64,000 bases of DNA from an uncultured Bradyrhizobium sp. Its GTDB lineage: Bacteria > Pseudomonadota > Alphaproteobacteria > Rhizobiales > Xanthobacteraceae. Under the pieces are notes generated by a model, which was given only the letters and a program-made list of their open reading frames with translations, was not told the DNA's origin and searched no databases. The DNA is taken from positions 186,001 through 250,000 of the forward strand of contig NZ_CANSMR010000009.1 of NCBI RefSeq assembly GCF_947648125.1. The letters are read 5' to 3'. Made by a program: the position numbers and the translations under genes. This document shows, piece by piece, positions 9,643 through 19,611 of this stretch (position 1 is its first letter; every line of letters begins with the position of its first letter).

Positions 9643-11394
9643 TCAGGTTCCGGTCCGTCGCAGGTCCTCGGCGGCGTCGCTGCGCAGGTTGCGGAAGAAC
9701 TGCTCGACCTCGCGCGACAGCGTCTCGGCGGTTGCGGTCAGATCGTTCGATGCCGCGAGCACCGATTCCGCCGCCTTGCTGGTCTGGTCCATGTCGTCGC
9801 GGAGCGAGCCGACATTCGTAACCAGGGTTTCGTTGCCCTGGGCGGCCATCTGCGCGTTGGCGGAGATTTCGCGCGTGGCTGCATCCTGCTGGCCGATCGC
9901 GCTTGCGATGTTGGCGGTGACGTTGCTGATCTCGCGCACCGCCTGGCCGATCTCGCGCACCGCGGCCACCGAGTTGCGGGTCGAGGCCTGGATCAGGCCG
10001 ACATTCTCGCTGATCTCAGCGGTTGCCTTGGCGGTCTGCCCGGCCAGCGCCTTGACCTCGTGCGCAACGACCGCGAAGCCGCGGCCGGCATCGCCGGCGC
10101 GGGCGGCTTCGATGGTGGCGTTGAGCGCGAGCAGGTTGGTCTGCTCGGCGATCGCCTGGATCAGGTTCAGCACACCGTCGATGCGCTGCGTGGTGGCGGC
10201 AAGGCTCTCGATCTCGGTGATCGACCGGTCGGTGCGTGCACCTGCCTGATCGACCGCGCCGGAGGACTGCTTGACCTGGCGGCCGATCTCCTCGACCGAG
10301 GCGGAGAGCTCTTCGGCTGCACTCGCCACCGCAGACACGTTGCTCGAGGCCTGTTCGGTCGCACCTGCCGCCGCGACCGTCCGGCCGCTGGCGTCCGCCG
10401 CGACGGTCGCGATGGTCTGCGCGGTTTGCCGCATCGTTGCAGCGTTGTCGTGCACCGCGCGGAGTACCTCACCGATGGTGCCGCGGAAGGTCTCGACGAA
10501 GCTCTCGATATGCCGGCCGCGGGCGTCGCGAGCCTCGGAGTCCTGCAGGACTTGCACGTTCAGGCTGCGATTGCGGTTCATCGCCTCCTGGAAGACCTTG
10601 ATGGCGCGTGCCAGTGCGCCGATTTCATCGCTGCGCCCGACATGCGGCACGTCGACATGGTCGGCGCCCTCGGCGACGTGCTTGATGGTCGTGGTGATCT
10701 GCGACAGCGGCCGGGCCACCGAGCGGGCGATGATCAGCACGCCGAGCACCACCACGATCAGGGCCGCCGCACCGAGCCCGGTCAGCAGCAGCGCCAGCTC
10801 GCGGTTGGTGTCGGTCTGCTGTGCCAGCTTCTTGCTGCGCTCGGCGTAGACCTTGGACAGCGCCTCGAGATCCTTGTTCAGTGCGGTGCGCACGTCGCGG
10901 TTGGCGTCATTGTCGCCCCACTCACGCCCGGCGGCGGCGCCGATTTCGATGCCGCGGCGGACCAGCTCTTTGCGGAACTCGATGAATTGCTCGATGCGTT
11001 TCTTGAACACCGCGAACTGCGCGGCGTCATCGGCCTGCACCAGGGTTTCCCAGTTCCTCACCACGCCGAGGATGCGCTCGTTGAACGCCAGCAGCCCGTC
11101 GCCGTATTTCTTCACCGCCGCAGGTTCGGTCGACATGTAGATGCCGCGGGATTCCATCACCACGGCGTAAACCAGCGAGTTGACCCGCTCGACATTGAGT
11201 GCGGCTCGACTGGCGAGATCGACGGCCGCGGTCAGCTCGGCGTTGCGCCGCGCGTTGTAGTCGGACAGGACGGTGATGGCCGCGGTCAACGCCGCAATCA
11301 GCGCAAACGTCGAGTACAGCCTGGCAGCAAGCGAGAATCGGGATGCCATTGGAGGCCGGGATGTGGAGATGGGGGATGTGACGGGGGTCGGCAT
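9643..11394 (-). CDS. Methyl-accepting chemotaxis protein
   Basis: A protein of 583 residues. TM1 lies near residues 20-40. A helical, four-helix-bundle-like periplasmic domain follows, then TM2 around 205-230, a HAMP segment ([20 protein letters not shown]) and a long signalling coiled coil with the hairpin tip [19 protein letters not shown], which contacts CheA/CheW. I start at ATG 11394 because TTGGAG lies seven bases upstream; the ATG at 11433 adds 13 residues without a clear ribosome site. The C-terminus lacks a CheR-tethering pentapeptide. No chemotaxis operon is nearby, so it is an orphan receptor. Confidence 0.9.
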   Translation of the reverse strand: MPTPVTSPISTSRPPMASRFSLAARLYSTFALIAALTAAITVLSDYNARRNAELTAAVDLASRAALNVERVNSLVYAVVMESRGIYMSTEPAAVKKYGDGLLAFNERILGVVRNWETLVQADDAAQFAVFKKRIEQFIEFRKELVRRGIEIGAAAGREWGDNDANRDVRTALNKDLEALSKVYAERSKKLAQQTDTNRELALLLTGLGAAALIVVVLGVLIIARSVARPLSQITTTIKHVAEGADHVDVPHVGRSDEIGALARAIKVFQEAMNRNRSLNVQVLQDSEARDARGRHIESFVETFRGTIGEVLRAVHDNAATMRQTAQTIATVAADASGRTVAAAGATEQASSNVSAVASAAEELSASVEEIGRQVKQSSGAVDQAGARTDRSITEIESLAATTQRIDGVLNLIQAIAEQTNLLALNATIEAARAGDAGRGFAVVAHEVKALAGQTAKATAEISENVGLIQASTRNSVAAVREIGQAVREISNVTANIASAIGQQDAATREISANAQMAAQGNETLVTNVGSLRDDMDQTSKAAESVLAASNDLTATAETLSREVEQFFRNLRSDAAEDLRRTGT

Positions 11395-11697
11395 TGAGGG
11401 CACTCCAAGAGGCCGGGGAGTACCTTCGGCCAATTAAAGCTTATGCAAAATCTTCATGGACAATTTCTTAACGCGTGCGTTCTGTGCCGCCGCAACCGTT
11501 AAGATCTCTAAATAATACCAATGTCTTATGAGGCGACTCCGAGCCGATCGGGTTCCGGCGGCGCGCCGCCGTGTTGAATGACGGGCCGCCATCATCGTCA
11601 TTCATCAACATCCTCCGGCGCACAGGGCGAAGCTGATGGCACGACTTTCGCAAAGAGGTGCTAGGCTACGCCGTCCCCAGCCTCGACGCGAATTCCC
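11395..11697. other. Intergenic region between the chemoreceptor and eutB
   Basis: About 300 bp between divergently transcribed genes, so it should hold both promoters. The only structure seen is a loose inverted repeat CTTAACG/CGTTAAG (about 11468-11505). I looked for a cobalamin riboswitch in front of eutB, which needs adenosylcobalamin, and found no B12-box-like sequence. Confidence 0.5.
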
Positions 11698-13080
11698 ATG
11701 CTCTATCGTCACACCATCGACGCCACCAATTATGCATTCGACGATCTGCGCATCCTGCTTGCCAAGGCCTCGCCGCCGCGGTCCGGCGACCGCCTGGCCG
11801 GCATCGCAGCCGACAGCGCCGCGGAGATGATCGCCGCGCGGCTCGCGCTCGCCAACGTTCCACTCAAGCAATTCCTCGATGAGCCTGTGATCCCCTATGA
11901 GGACGACGAAGTCACCCGCCTGATCCTCGACAGCCACGACGTTGCCGGCTTCCTGCCGGTGTCGTCGCTCACCGTCGGCGGCTTCCGCGACTGGCTGCTG
12001 TCGGATGCCGCCACCGGTGAGGCGATCAACAAGATCTCGCGCGGCATCACACCGGAGATGGTGGCGGCGGTGTCGAAGCTGATGCGCAACCAGGATCTGA
12101 TCCTGGTCGCGAAGAAATGCGCGGTGACGACCCGCTTCCGCAACACCATCGGCTTGCGCGGGCGAATGAGCACGCGGTTGCAGCCGAACCATCCCTTCGA
12201 CGATGCCAAGGGCATCACCGCCTCGATCCTCGACGGGCTGCTGCTCGGATCCGGCGATGCCTGCATCGGCATCAATCCGGCGAGCGACGATCCGAACGTC
12301 ATCGGCACCCTGCTGCGGCTACTGGACGACGTCATCACGCGGCTCGGGATTCCAACGCAGGGCTGTGTGCTGACCCATGTCACGACCACGCTCGGCCTGA
12401 TCGGGCAGGGGCTGCCGGTCGATCTCGTGTTCCAGTCGATCGCAGGCACCGAGGCGGCCAACCGCAGTTTCGGCGTCGACCTCTCGCTGCTCCGGGAGGC
12501 ACGGGAAGCCGGGCTGTCGCTCCGCCGCGGCACGGTCGGCGACAATGTGATGTATTTCGAGACCGGGCAAGGCTCGGCACTGTCGGCCAACGCCCATCAC
12601 CAGGTCGACCAGCAGACCTGCGAGGCGCGGGCCTATGCTGTGGCGCGGGCGTTCGATCCGCTGCTCGTCAACAGCGTGGTCGGCTTCATCGGTCCGGAAT
12701 ACCTCTATGACGGCAAGGAAATCATCCGCGCCGGGCTTGAGGATCATTTTTGCGGCAAGCTGCTCGGCCTGCCGCTCGGGATCGACGTTTGCTACACCAA
12801 CCACGCCGAGGCCGATCAGGACGACATGGACAATCTCCTGACGCTGCTCGCGGCCGCCGGCGTGAACTTCATCATGGGCGTGCCGGGCGCCGACGACGTG
12901 ATGCTGAACTATCAGTCGACATCGTTTCACGATGCGCTCTACATCCGCGACCTGTTCGGCCTGAAGCGGGCGCCCGAATTCGACGACTGGCTCGCCCGCG
13001 TCGGCCTTGCCGGGCAGGATTTCCGCCTCGTTGCCAATGCGGGCCAGCTGCCCGACCTCGCCGCCAGGCTGTTGACCTGA
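11698..13080 (+). CDS. eutB: Ethanolamine ammonia-lyase large subunit
   Basis: A protein of 460 residues, the normal length for EutB. With EutC it forms the adenosylcobalamin-dependent enzyme that splits ethanolamine into acetaldehyde and ammonia. Recognisable segments include AKKCAVTTRFRNTIGLRG, RLQPNHPFDD (substrate-barrel region), DGLLLGSGDACIGINPASD and a C-terminal GVPGADDVMLNYQSTSFHD. The ATG at 11698 starts the conserved MLYRHTID. No eutA reactivase, regulator or microcompartment shell gene is in view, so this is the minimal eutBC type. Unusually, hpnP lies between it and eutC. Confidence 0.93.
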   Translation: MLYRHTIDATNYAFDDLRILLAKASPPRSGDRLAGIAADSAAEMIAARLALANVPLKQFLDEPVIPYEDDEVTRLILDSHDVAGFLPVSSLTVGGFRDWLLSDAATGEAINKISRGITPEMVAAVSKLMRNQDLILVAKKCAVTTRFRNTIGLRGRMSTRLQPNHPFDDAKGITASILDGLLLGSGDACIGINPASDDPNVIGTLLRLLDDVITRLGIPTQGCVLTHVTTTLGLIGQGLPVDLVFQSIAGTEAANRSFGVDLSLLREAREAGLSLRRGTVGDNVMYFETGQGSALSANAHHQVDQQTCEARAYAVARAFDPLLVNSVVGFIGPEYLYDGKEIIRAGLEDHFCGKLLGLPLGIDVCYTNHAEADQDDMDNLLTLLAAAGVNFIMGVPGADDVMLNYQSTSFHDALYIRDLFGLKRAPEFDDWLARVGLAGQDFRLVANAGQLPDLAARLLT

Positions 13081-13102
13081 CGGGATAGCGAAATTCTGCA
13101 GA

Positions 13103-13127
13103 GCAACTATCTCTCCATTGTGACGTT
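13103..13127 (+). promoter_or_regulatory. Near-consensus EcfG (general stress sigma factor) promoter upstream of hpnP
   Basis: GCAAC (13103-13107), a 16-bp spacer and CGTT (13124-13127) match the alphaproteobacterial EcfG consensus GGAAC-N16/17-CGTT with one mismatch. It lies in the 128-bp gap between eutB and hpnP, about 80 bp before the hpnP start. EcfG is known to control hpnP in Rhodopseudomonas palustris, which makes the weak match plausible. Confidence 0.45.
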
Positions 13128-13208
13128 ATGTAGTGCCACAATGTTGAAGAATTTCTGGCCCAGCGTTCCACGCCATGGTTAGATTTGCGGGTGCTTCGGG
13201 GTCGATTG

Positions 13209-14795
13209 ATGAGAGCTGAGGGCATAAAGACAGCACGGCGTATCCTCTGCGTCTTTCCGCGCTATACGTCGTCCTTTGGGACCTTCGAGCACTCCTATCC
13301 TCTGACCGACGGCGTCAAGGCGTTCATGCCGCCGCAGGGCCTGCTGCTGATCGCCGCATACCTCCCCGAGAACTGGCCGGTCCGTTTCGTCGACGAGAAT
13401 CTGCGTCCGGCGACGACGGAGGATTTCGAGTGGGCGGACGCGGTGTTCGTCAGCGGTATGCACATCCAGCGCCAGCAGATGAACGACATCTGCCACCGCG
13501 CGCATGACCATGACCTGGTGGTCGCGATCGGCGGCCCGTCGGTCAGTGCCTGTCCGGACTACTATCCCTCATTCGACTACCTTCATGTCGGCGAGCTCGG
13601 CGACGCGACCAATGAGCTGATCAGGCGTCTGGAGCAGGACACCAGGCGTCCCGACGAGCAGGTGGTGCTGAAGACCCTCGACCGCCTGCCGATGACGGAT
13701 TTCCCGCTGCCGGCCTACGAGCTCGCCGAAACCAAGAAGTACTTCCTCGGCAGCATCCAGTTCTCGTCGGGCTGTCCCTATCAGTGCGAGTTCTGCGACA
13801 TCCCCGGGCTCTATGGCCGCAATCCGCGGCTGAAGTCGCCGCAGCAGATCATCGCCGAGCTCGACAAGCTGCGCGCCTGCGGCGCGACCGACACCGTCTA
13901 TTTCGTCGACGACAACTTCATCGGCAACCGCAAGGCGGCAAGCGAGCTGCTGCCGCATCTGATCGAGTGGCAGAAGCGGACCGGCTATGTCACGCGGCTC
14001 GCCTGCGAGGCGACGCTCAACATCGCCAAACGGCCCGAGATCCTGGAGAAGATGCGCGAGGCCTTCTTCGTGACGATCTTCGTCGGCATCGAGACGCCCG
14101 ATCCCGATGCGCTGAAGGCGATGCACAAGGATCAGAACATGATGGTTCCGATCCTGGAGGGCGTGCGCACCATCAATTCGTTCGGCATGGAGGTCGTCTC
14201 CGGCATCATTATGGGGCTCGATACCGACAAGCCCCAGACCGCTGACGCGCTGCTCTCCTTCGTCGAGGAGTCCCGGATTCCGCTCCTCACCATTAACCTG
14301 CTGCAAGCGTTGCCGAAGACGCCGCTGTGGGATCGCCTCGAAAAGGCGGGCCGGCTGGTGCATGACGACGGCCGCGACTCCAATGTCGAGTTCCTGCTGC
14401 CCTATGAGGACGTGGTCAGCTCGTGGCGCAAATGCATGGAGATCGCCTACCAGCCCGAGAAGCTGTTCGCGCGCTATCTGCATCAATGCACTTATACCTA
14501 TGCCAACCGCATCAAGGTGCCGGTCAGCCCGGAGATGAAGAGCTGGGCCAACATCCGGCGCGGCCTGATCATGCTGCGCAACATCTTCTGGAAGGTCGGC
14601 GTGCTCGGCGACTACAGGCGTGTGTTCTGGAAGTTTGCGCTCGGCCGGCTCAAGCGCGGCGACATCGAGGGGTTGATCTCGGCGACGCTGGTTGCGCATC
14701 ATTTGATCACGTTTGCGCGTGCAGCCTCCAGCGGCCGGCAGAACGCCTCGAACTACTCGATCCGGCTGCGCGAGGCTTCCGTTCCCGCCGAATGA
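13209..14795 (+). CDS. hpnP: Hopanoid C-2 methylase, B12-binding radical SAM enzyme
   Basis: A protein of 528 residues. The N-terminal half is a cobalamin-binding fold ([20 protein letters not shown], then [13 protein letters not shown]). The radical SAM core carries CxxxCxxC at Cys189, Cys193 and Cys196 ([18 protein letters not shown]). This matches HpnP, which methylates C-2 of the hopanoid A ring to give 2-methylhopanoids. ATG 13209 is preferred over the TTG at 13185 because CGGGG lies upstream. It sits between eutB and eutC, four bases before eutC. Radical-SAM/B12 methylases are a large family, so the name rests on overall resemblance and on the hopanoid locus 5 kb away. Confidence 0.85.
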   Translation: MRAEGIKTARRILCVFPRYTSSFGTFEHSYPLTDGVKAFMPPQGLLLIAAYLPENWPVRFVDENLRPATTEDFEWADAVFVSGMHIQRQQMNDICHRAHDHDLVVAIGGPSVSACPDYYPSFDYLHVGELGDATNELIRRLEQDTRRPDEQVVLKTLDRLPMTDFPLPAYELAETKKYFLGSIQFSSGCPYQCEFCDIPGLYGRNPRLKSPQQIIAELDKLRACGATDTVYFVDDNFIGNRKAASELLPHLIEWQKRTGYVTRLACEATLNIAKRPEILEKMREAFFVTIFVGIETPDPDALKAMHKDQNMMVPILEGVRTINSFGMEVVSGIIMGLDTDKPQTADALLSFVEESRIPLLTINLLQALPKTPLWDRLEKAGRLVHDDGRDSNVEFLLPYEDVVSSWRKCMEIAYQPEKLFARYLHQCTYTYANRIKVPVSPEMKSWANIRRGLIMLRNIFWKVGVLGDYRRVFWKFALGRLKRGDIEGLISATLVAHHLITFARAASSGRQNASNYSIRLREASVPAE

Positions 14796-14799
14796 CAGC

Positions 14800-15594
14800 A
14801 TGACGACATCGCCGGCGCCATCGTCTCCGTCGCTTCCCGATTTGCGCGACCTCACGCCGGCGCGTGTCGGTCTCGGCCGGTCCGGGGCCAGCCTGCCGAC
14901 CGATGCATTGCTCTCGTTCACGCTCGACCACGCCCGCGCCCGCGACGCCGTTCACGCGGCCTTCGATGTCAGCGGTATTACGGCCGGCCTTGCCGGCCTC
15001 GGCATCGCGTCGCATCAGGTGTCGAGCCAGGCGCCCGGCCGGCGCGACTATCTGCGGCGGCCCGATCTCGGACGCATGCTGGACTCCGCATCGCGACGTT
15101 CGTTGGAAGGGGGCGGCATCACCGCATGCTCCTGCGCCATCGTGATCGGGGACGGCCTGTCGCCGACAGCGGTCAATGTGCATGCCGTCGAGTTGATCCG
15201 GCACCTGCTGCCGCGGCTTGCGGCCGACAGGATCGACACCGGTGCGGTGGTCGTCGCGTCAGGCGCGCGCGTCGCTCTGGGAGACGAGATCGGCGCCATC
15301 ATCGGCGCGCGCATGCTGGTGATGCTGATCGGCGAGCGGCCCGGCCTGTCCGCGCCCGACAGCCTTGGCGCCTATCTCACCTTCGCGCCGCGGATCGGCC
15401 TCACCGATGCCGACCGCAACTGCATCTCCAACATCCACCGTGCCGGGCTGAGCTATCCGGAAGCCGCATTCAGGATCGCGTGGCTTGTGCGCGAGGGGCT
15501 GGCACGCCAGATCACCGGGGTCGCGTTGAAAGACGAAAGCGGCGGTGGATCGTCACAGAATGCGCTACCGGGGTGTGACAAATCAGATACTTAA
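14800..15594 (+). CDS. eutC: Ethanolamine ammonia-lyase light chain
   Basis: A protein of 264 residues, typical of EutC, which helps bind adenosylcobalamin in the lyase. Conserved pieces are [42 protein letters not shown], a [12 protein letters not shown] loop and [13 protein letters not shown] near the end. The ATG at 14800 begins four bases after the hpnP stop, so it is translated from the same message as hpnP. Separation from eutB by hpnP means the two enzyme subunits are not adjacent. Confidence 0.92.
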   Translation: MTTSPAPSSPSLPDLRDLTPARVGLGRSGASLPTDALLSFTLDHARARDAVHAAFDVSGITAGLAGLGIASHQVSSQAPGRRDYLRRPDLGRMLDSASRRSLEGGGITACSCAIVIGDGLSPTAVNVHAVELIRHLLPRLAADRIDTGAVVVASGARVALGDEIGAIIGARMLVMLIGERPGLSAPDSLGAYLTFAPRIGLTDADRNCISNIHRAGLSYPEAAFRIAWLVREGLARQITGVALKDESGGGSSQNALPGCDKSDT

Positions 15595-15791
15595 TAGTGG
15601 GGATCAGCGGTTCCCCGCTCATTTGGTTCTACCCTCGCGCTTGCGAGCAAAGGGGCGGACAGGTAAAACCGGCGCCGGTCAATATTCGCGTGTTTTCAAG
15701 GACTAGCGCCGATAAGCCGCGCTCACCCGCCTCGTTCGCGCCCCTAGACCCAAGCTAGACAGATTGAGCCGTTTTCAGAACTGGACAGGGC

Positions 15792-18176
15792 ATGCTCGAA
15801 AAGAACTCCGAAAGTCAGGTCCACGTCGAGAAAGTCGAAGAACCGCGGTCGGGCCCCAGCATCGCGTTCGGGATCGAGCGTCTCGGCCTGATCCCGATGC
15901 GGGCGCCGATCCTGTCCTGCATCGTGCTCGTCCTGTTGTTGATCGGCGCGGTGTTCGGCGTGCATCGGATCAAGATCGACGACTCGCTGTCGCAGCTGTT
16001 CCGTTCCGAATCCAAGGACTACAAGCAATATGAGGCGGTGACCAAGCGCTTCCCGGCGACCGAGTTCGACGTCCTCGTCGTGGTCGAAGGCAAGACGCTG
16101 CTCGAGCGCGACAATCTCGGCAAGCTCCGTGACATGGTCACAGACCTGCAGCTCGTCGAGGGCGTGCGCGGCCTGGTGTCGCTGTTCTCCGCGCGCCAGG
16201 CGCCGGAGCCCGGCAAGCTGCCGGCGGCGCTGTTCCCGAATGAACTTCCCGAGGGCGCCGCCTACGACAAGTTCGTCGAGACCGTCAAAAGCAACGAGAT
16301 CATCCGCGGCAAGCTATTGTCGGAGGACGGCACGCTCGCGCTGGTCGTGCTGTCGCTCGAGCCCGAGGTGGTCGGCAGCAACAAGCTCAGCAAGGTTGTC
16401 GGCGACATCAGGAAGATCATGGCCGACGATCTCAGCGGCAGCGGGCTCAATGCCCAGCTGTCCGGCGTGCCGGTCATGCAACTTGAGATCCGCAATGCGG
16501 TCGAGCGCGACGGCCTGACCTACAACATTCTCGGCATCCTCGCCGGCTGCGTCATCGCCATTATCTTCTTCCGCAAGATATCCTTCATGGTGGCGGCGGC
16601 GTTCCCGCCGATGATCGCGATCCTGCTCGCGCTCGGCGGCCTCGGCTGGGCCAATTTCAATCTCAACATGTTCCTCAACGTGATGACGCCGCTCATCATG
16701 GTGATCAGCTTCTCCGACTCGATGCAGCTGACATTCGCGGCGCGCGACCGGCTGATCGCGGGCCAGGACAAGTTCACCGCGTTCAAGAACGCGGTGCTGG
16801 TGGTCGGCCCGGCCTGCGTGCTGACGCACGGCACGGCGGGCATTTCGTTCATCGCGCTGCAGTTCTCGGATTCCGACCTGATCCGCAAGTTCGGCGAGGC
16901 CGGGCTTGCGGCGACCATCATCGCGCTGGTCGCGGTGCTGTCGCTAGTGCCGGTGTTCGGCATCCTGCTGGTGCGCAACGAGAAGGTCTTTGCGGTCAAG
17001 TTCCAGAGCGCCGATGCCGGCGTGCAGGCGTTGCGCAATTTCTGCTACTGGATCGCGGTGCGCATGGTCGGCCGTCCCGGGCTGTTCAGCCTGCTCGCGT
17101 TGTTGGTGGTCGGCGGGTTTGGAATCATCTACGCCAATCTCTTGCGGCGTTACGGGAGCGCCGACCTGGGGCCGGACATGCGGCAGGCTGTGGAGGCGTC
17201 GAGCCGGCTCGACGCCAAGCTGACAGGCGCCAATCCGGTCGACGTGCTGATCGAATTCCCCAAGGGCCAATCGCTCTACTCGCCGGAGACGCTCAAGACG
17301 ATCGCTGACGTTCATGCGATGGTCGAAGACAGCGCAGGTGTCGGCAACGTCTGGTCGCTGGAGACCCTGCGACGCTGGCTCGCCGAGAAGGCCGGCAGCA
17401 ACGATGTCGCGACGCTGAAGGAATATGTCAGCGTGATCCCCGAGCATCTCGTGCGCCGCTTCATCTCGAAGGATCAGGATGCGGTCGTGGTGTCGGGCCG
17501 CGTCCCGGATCTCGACTCGAGCGAGCTGCTTCCGGTGGTGAACAAGCTCGATCACTCGTTGGACAAGGTGCGCGCCGAGCATCCCGGCTACGAGATCGCG
17601 GTCACCGGCCTGTCGGTGATTGCCGCGCGCAACAGCGCCAACATGATCGAGAAGCTGAACCGCGGGCTCACCGTCGAGTTCGCGCTGGTCGCGATCTTCA
17701 TCGGGCTCGCATTCCGCTCGGTCGTGGTGATGTTCTCCTGCATCCTGCCCGGCATCTTCCCGGTGGTGCTGTCAGGCACGGTGCTGTGGCTGCTCGGGGA
17801 GGGGCTGCAATTCGCCAGCGTCGTGGCATTGACCGTGTCGTTCGGCCTCGGCCTCAGCGCCACCATCCACTTCCTCAATCGCTTGCGGCTCGAGACCAAA
17901 CCGGGTGTCACACCGGAGCTTGCGGTGGAGCGCGCCACGGTCCTGGTCGGCCCGGCGCTGATCCTGACCACGGTGGTGCTGGCCTGCGGCCTCGTCGTCA
18001 CCGTGTTCTCCGACCTGCCTTCGCTGCGGCTGTTCGGCTGGCTCAGCGCGTTCTCGATGGTTGCGGCCCTGGTCGCGGACCTCTTCATCCTGCGGCCGAC
18101 CTCGATGTTCCTGATCAACCTGTCGCAAAAGCTGCGCGGCAAGGGCGGGCAACCGGCGCCGATCGAGAAGGCCTGA
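15792..18176 (+). CDS. MMPL-type RND exporter, HpnN-like paralogue
   Basis: A protein of 794 residues with RND/MMPL architecture: TM1 near 36-57, a large periplasmic loop (about 60-230), a block of five helices (about 233-400), TM7 near 430, a second periplasmic loop and five C-terminal helices from about 615. The motif SFSDSMQLTFAARDRL in TM4-5 matches the proton-relay region of MMPL proteins. It resembles HpnN (31011-33626) in layout but is clearly divergent. It begins 197 bp after eutC on the same strand, near hpnP, so lipid or hopanoid export is a reasonable guess, not established. A strong terminator follows. Confidence 0.85.
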   Translation: MLEKNSESQVHVEKVEEPRSGPSIAFGIERLGLIPMRAPILSCIVLVLLLIGAVFGVHRIKIDDSLSQLFRSESKDYKQYEAVTKRFPATEFDVLVVVEGKTLLERDNLGKLRDMVTDLQLVEGVRGLVSLFSARQAPEPGKLPAALFPNELPEGAAYDKFVETVKSNEIIRGKLLSEDGTLALVVLSLEPEVVGSNKLSKVVGDIRKIMADDLSGSGLNAQLSGVPVMQLEIRNAVERDGLTYNILGILAGCVIAIIFFRKISFMVAAAFPPMIAILLALGGLGWANFNLNMFLNVMTPLIMVISFSDSMQLTFAARDRLIAGQDKFTAFKNAVLVVGPACVLTHGTAGISFIALQFSDSDLIRKFGEAGLAATIIALVAVLSLVPVFGILLVRNEKVFAVKFQSADAGVQALRNFCYWIAVRMVGRPGLFSLLALLVVGGFGIIYANLLRRYGSADLGPDMRQAVEASSRLDAKLTGANPVDVLIEFPKGQSLYSPETLKTIADVHAMVEDSAGVGNVWSLETLRRWLAEKAGSNDVATLKEYVSVIPEHLVRRFISKDQDAVVVSGRVPDLDSSELLPVVNKLDHSLDKVRAEHPGYEIAVTGLSVIAARNSANMIEKLNRGLTVEFALVAIFIGLAFRSVVVMFSCILPGIFPVVLSGTVLWLLGEGLQFASVVALTVSFGLGLSATIHFLNRLRLETKPGVTPELAVERATVLVGPALILTTVVLACGLVVTVFSDLPSLRLFGWLSAFSMVAALVADLFILRPTSMFLINLSQKLRGKGGQPAPIEKA

Positions 18177-18201
18177 TTGACGGGCAACAAAGACCCGCAA
18201 C

Positions 18202-18241
18202 AAAAAGCCCGGTTCCGAAGCGCTCGGAACCGGGCTTTTTT
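18202..18241. terminator. Bidirectional rho-independent terminator
   Basis: A 17-bp perfect stem (18202-18218 with 18224-18240) with a 5-nt loop, A-run on one side and T-run on the other. It lies between the convergent RND exporter gene and the minus-strand gene at 18270, and can end both transcripts. Confidence 0.93.
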
Positions 18242-18269
18242 GTTTGCCAGGCCAAATCGGCCGGTGGCC

Positions 18270-18773
18270 TCAGGTCTTCGTCATCGTGATCGTGACGCCG
18301 CGGATCTCGCCCTTGGAGTCGATCTGCACCACTTGCTTGGAGCCGTTGGTCTGCAGGTTCAGGTTTGCGGCAAAGCCGGACGCCTCGACAAACACGTCGA
18401 TCCGACCGCCACCCGCGGTGCCCTGCAAATTGCCGAAGATGTTGCGGCTGGCCTCGCTCCAGTTGCCGGAGATCCGGTCGCCCTGGCTGGTGACGTCGCT
18501 GGAGAGGTCGAACTTGTAGCTGTCGCTCGCGCAATGCAGCGACTGCTTCAGGTTCATGCCAGATGGCGCAACCTTGTAATCGGCCTTGCAACGAATCCGT
18601 TCGGTCGTGCCGTTGGACAACGCCACCGTGCCCGTTCCGGTCCACGAGCCGGCAAAACCGGCAAACGGACCGCTGGCCTGGGCATGGACTGCGGCGGCAG
18701 ACAGCATCAGTGCGGCGCCGACGCCCACAGCTCTGAGGGTCTGACCATAAAGGCTGGAACCGAACAGTTTCAT
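18270..18773 (-). CDS. Secreted protein of unknown function
   Basis: A protein of 167 residues. A signal peptide (MKLFGSSLYGQTLR, then a hydrophobic stretch ending VHAQA) is followed by a beta-rich domain beginning GPFAGFAGSWTGTGTVALSNG with two Cys (RIRCKADY, LHCASD), suggesting a small periplasmic beta-barrel with a disulfide. I recognise this only as a conserved hypothetical type seen in rhizobia. The start at 18773 has GGGA eight bases upstream and gives the cleanest signal peptide; longer starts at 18788 and 18797 exist. It shares a terminator with the converging RND gene. Confidence 0.65.
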   Translation of the reverse strand: MKLFGSSLYGQTLRAVGVGAALMLSAAAVHAQASGPFAGFAGSWTGTGTVALSNGTTERIRCKADYKVAPSGMNLKQSLHCASDSYKFDLSSDVTSQGDRISGNWSEASRNIFGNLQGTAGGGRIDVFVEASGFAANLNLQTNGSKQVVQIDSKGEIRGVTITMTKT

Positions 18774-19178
18774 TGTGAATTTTCCCATCAAAATCAACGC
18801 CTCTTTCGCAAGAAAACGTCTCGCCGCATCGAAGGTTTAGTGTCACCCAACAATGTTAGGTTCAAACGACAGAAGCGGCGCGCGCGCGCCCTGTTGTCAA
18901 CGAACAGAATCAGAAACCGTTGCCGACTTGATGGCATCTAGCTTTGCACGAGTGCGATCCGCAATACCCGAACGCGACAAAGTGATGGCATGAATCGACG
19001 TTGTAAATCAATAGCTTAGGCGGGGGTTTACAGCGCCGCAAATTTAGCCGCATTTAGCAGTGCTTGTCGTCAATCCGTTGCCGCGTTACGTGGCGTCTGC
19101 AATCCCCAAAATCCGTCCCGGCCATGCCGAAACGCGTTTCGGGAACAGATTTTCTGCTGTCGGAAATGAAGGAATACG
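18774..19178. other. Intergenic region with no recognised feature
   Basis: About 400 bp between divergent genes, so two promoters are expected here. It is noticeably more AT-rich than its surroundings around 18930-19060. I found no hairpin terminator, FixK box or EcfG site. Confidence 0.5.
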
Positions 19179-19415
19179 ATGCGTAAATTTCTCCTGGCTG
19201 TTGCCGTGTTGTCGATCCCGCTCTCGTCCAGCGCCTTCGCCCAGCAGCAAGGGCGCGGTACGCCCGATGAGCAGAAGGCCTGCACGCGTGACGTGCAGCG
19301 TCACTGCCGCTCCGTCATCGATCAGGGCGATTTCACCATTCTCGCCTGCCTGCAGCAGAACCGCAGCAAGATCAGCGCCGCCTGCGACCAGGTGCTGAAG
19401 ACCCACGGCCAATAA
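19179..19415 (+). CDS. Small secreted cysteine-rich repeat protein
   Basis: A protein of 78 residues: signal peptide to about residue 21 (SSAFAQ), then four cysteines spaced as in the Cys-rich repeat family (KACTRDVQRHCRSV and LACLQQNRSKISAACDQV), which probably form two disulfides in the periplasm. AAGGA lies just before the ATG. It precedes hpnC on the same strand by 196 bp, but nothing links its function to hopanoids. Confidence 0.7.
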   Translation: MRKFLLAVAVLSIPLSSSAFAQQQGRGTPDEQKACTRDVQRHCRSVIDQGDFTILACLQQNRSKISAACDQVLKTHGQ

Positions 19416-19611
19416 GACCGGATTCAGGTCTCAAGGGACCGCTATCGACACCGCGGCTGGCAGCCATGCCGGCCGCGGTCATATATGCTGGCGGTCACAG
19501 ATAGCATTGGTTTTGGTGGCGTATTCCCCTATATGGGGCTCGCAAATCCCCCGCATGCGCCTGACCGTCCGCGCCTGCGTCGTGCCATGACCAGTGTAGC
19601 CCAAATTTCCT

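Noticed and set aside
9568-11397. 609-residue plus-strand frame opposite the chemoreceptor
   Set aside because: It is the antisense shadow of a clear methyl-accepting protein and has no recognisable domain or ribosome site.
11434-11697. Cobalamin riboswitch before eutB
   Set aside because: eutB and hpnP need B12, so I looked, but no B12-box-like sequence or fitting multi-stem fold was recognisable.
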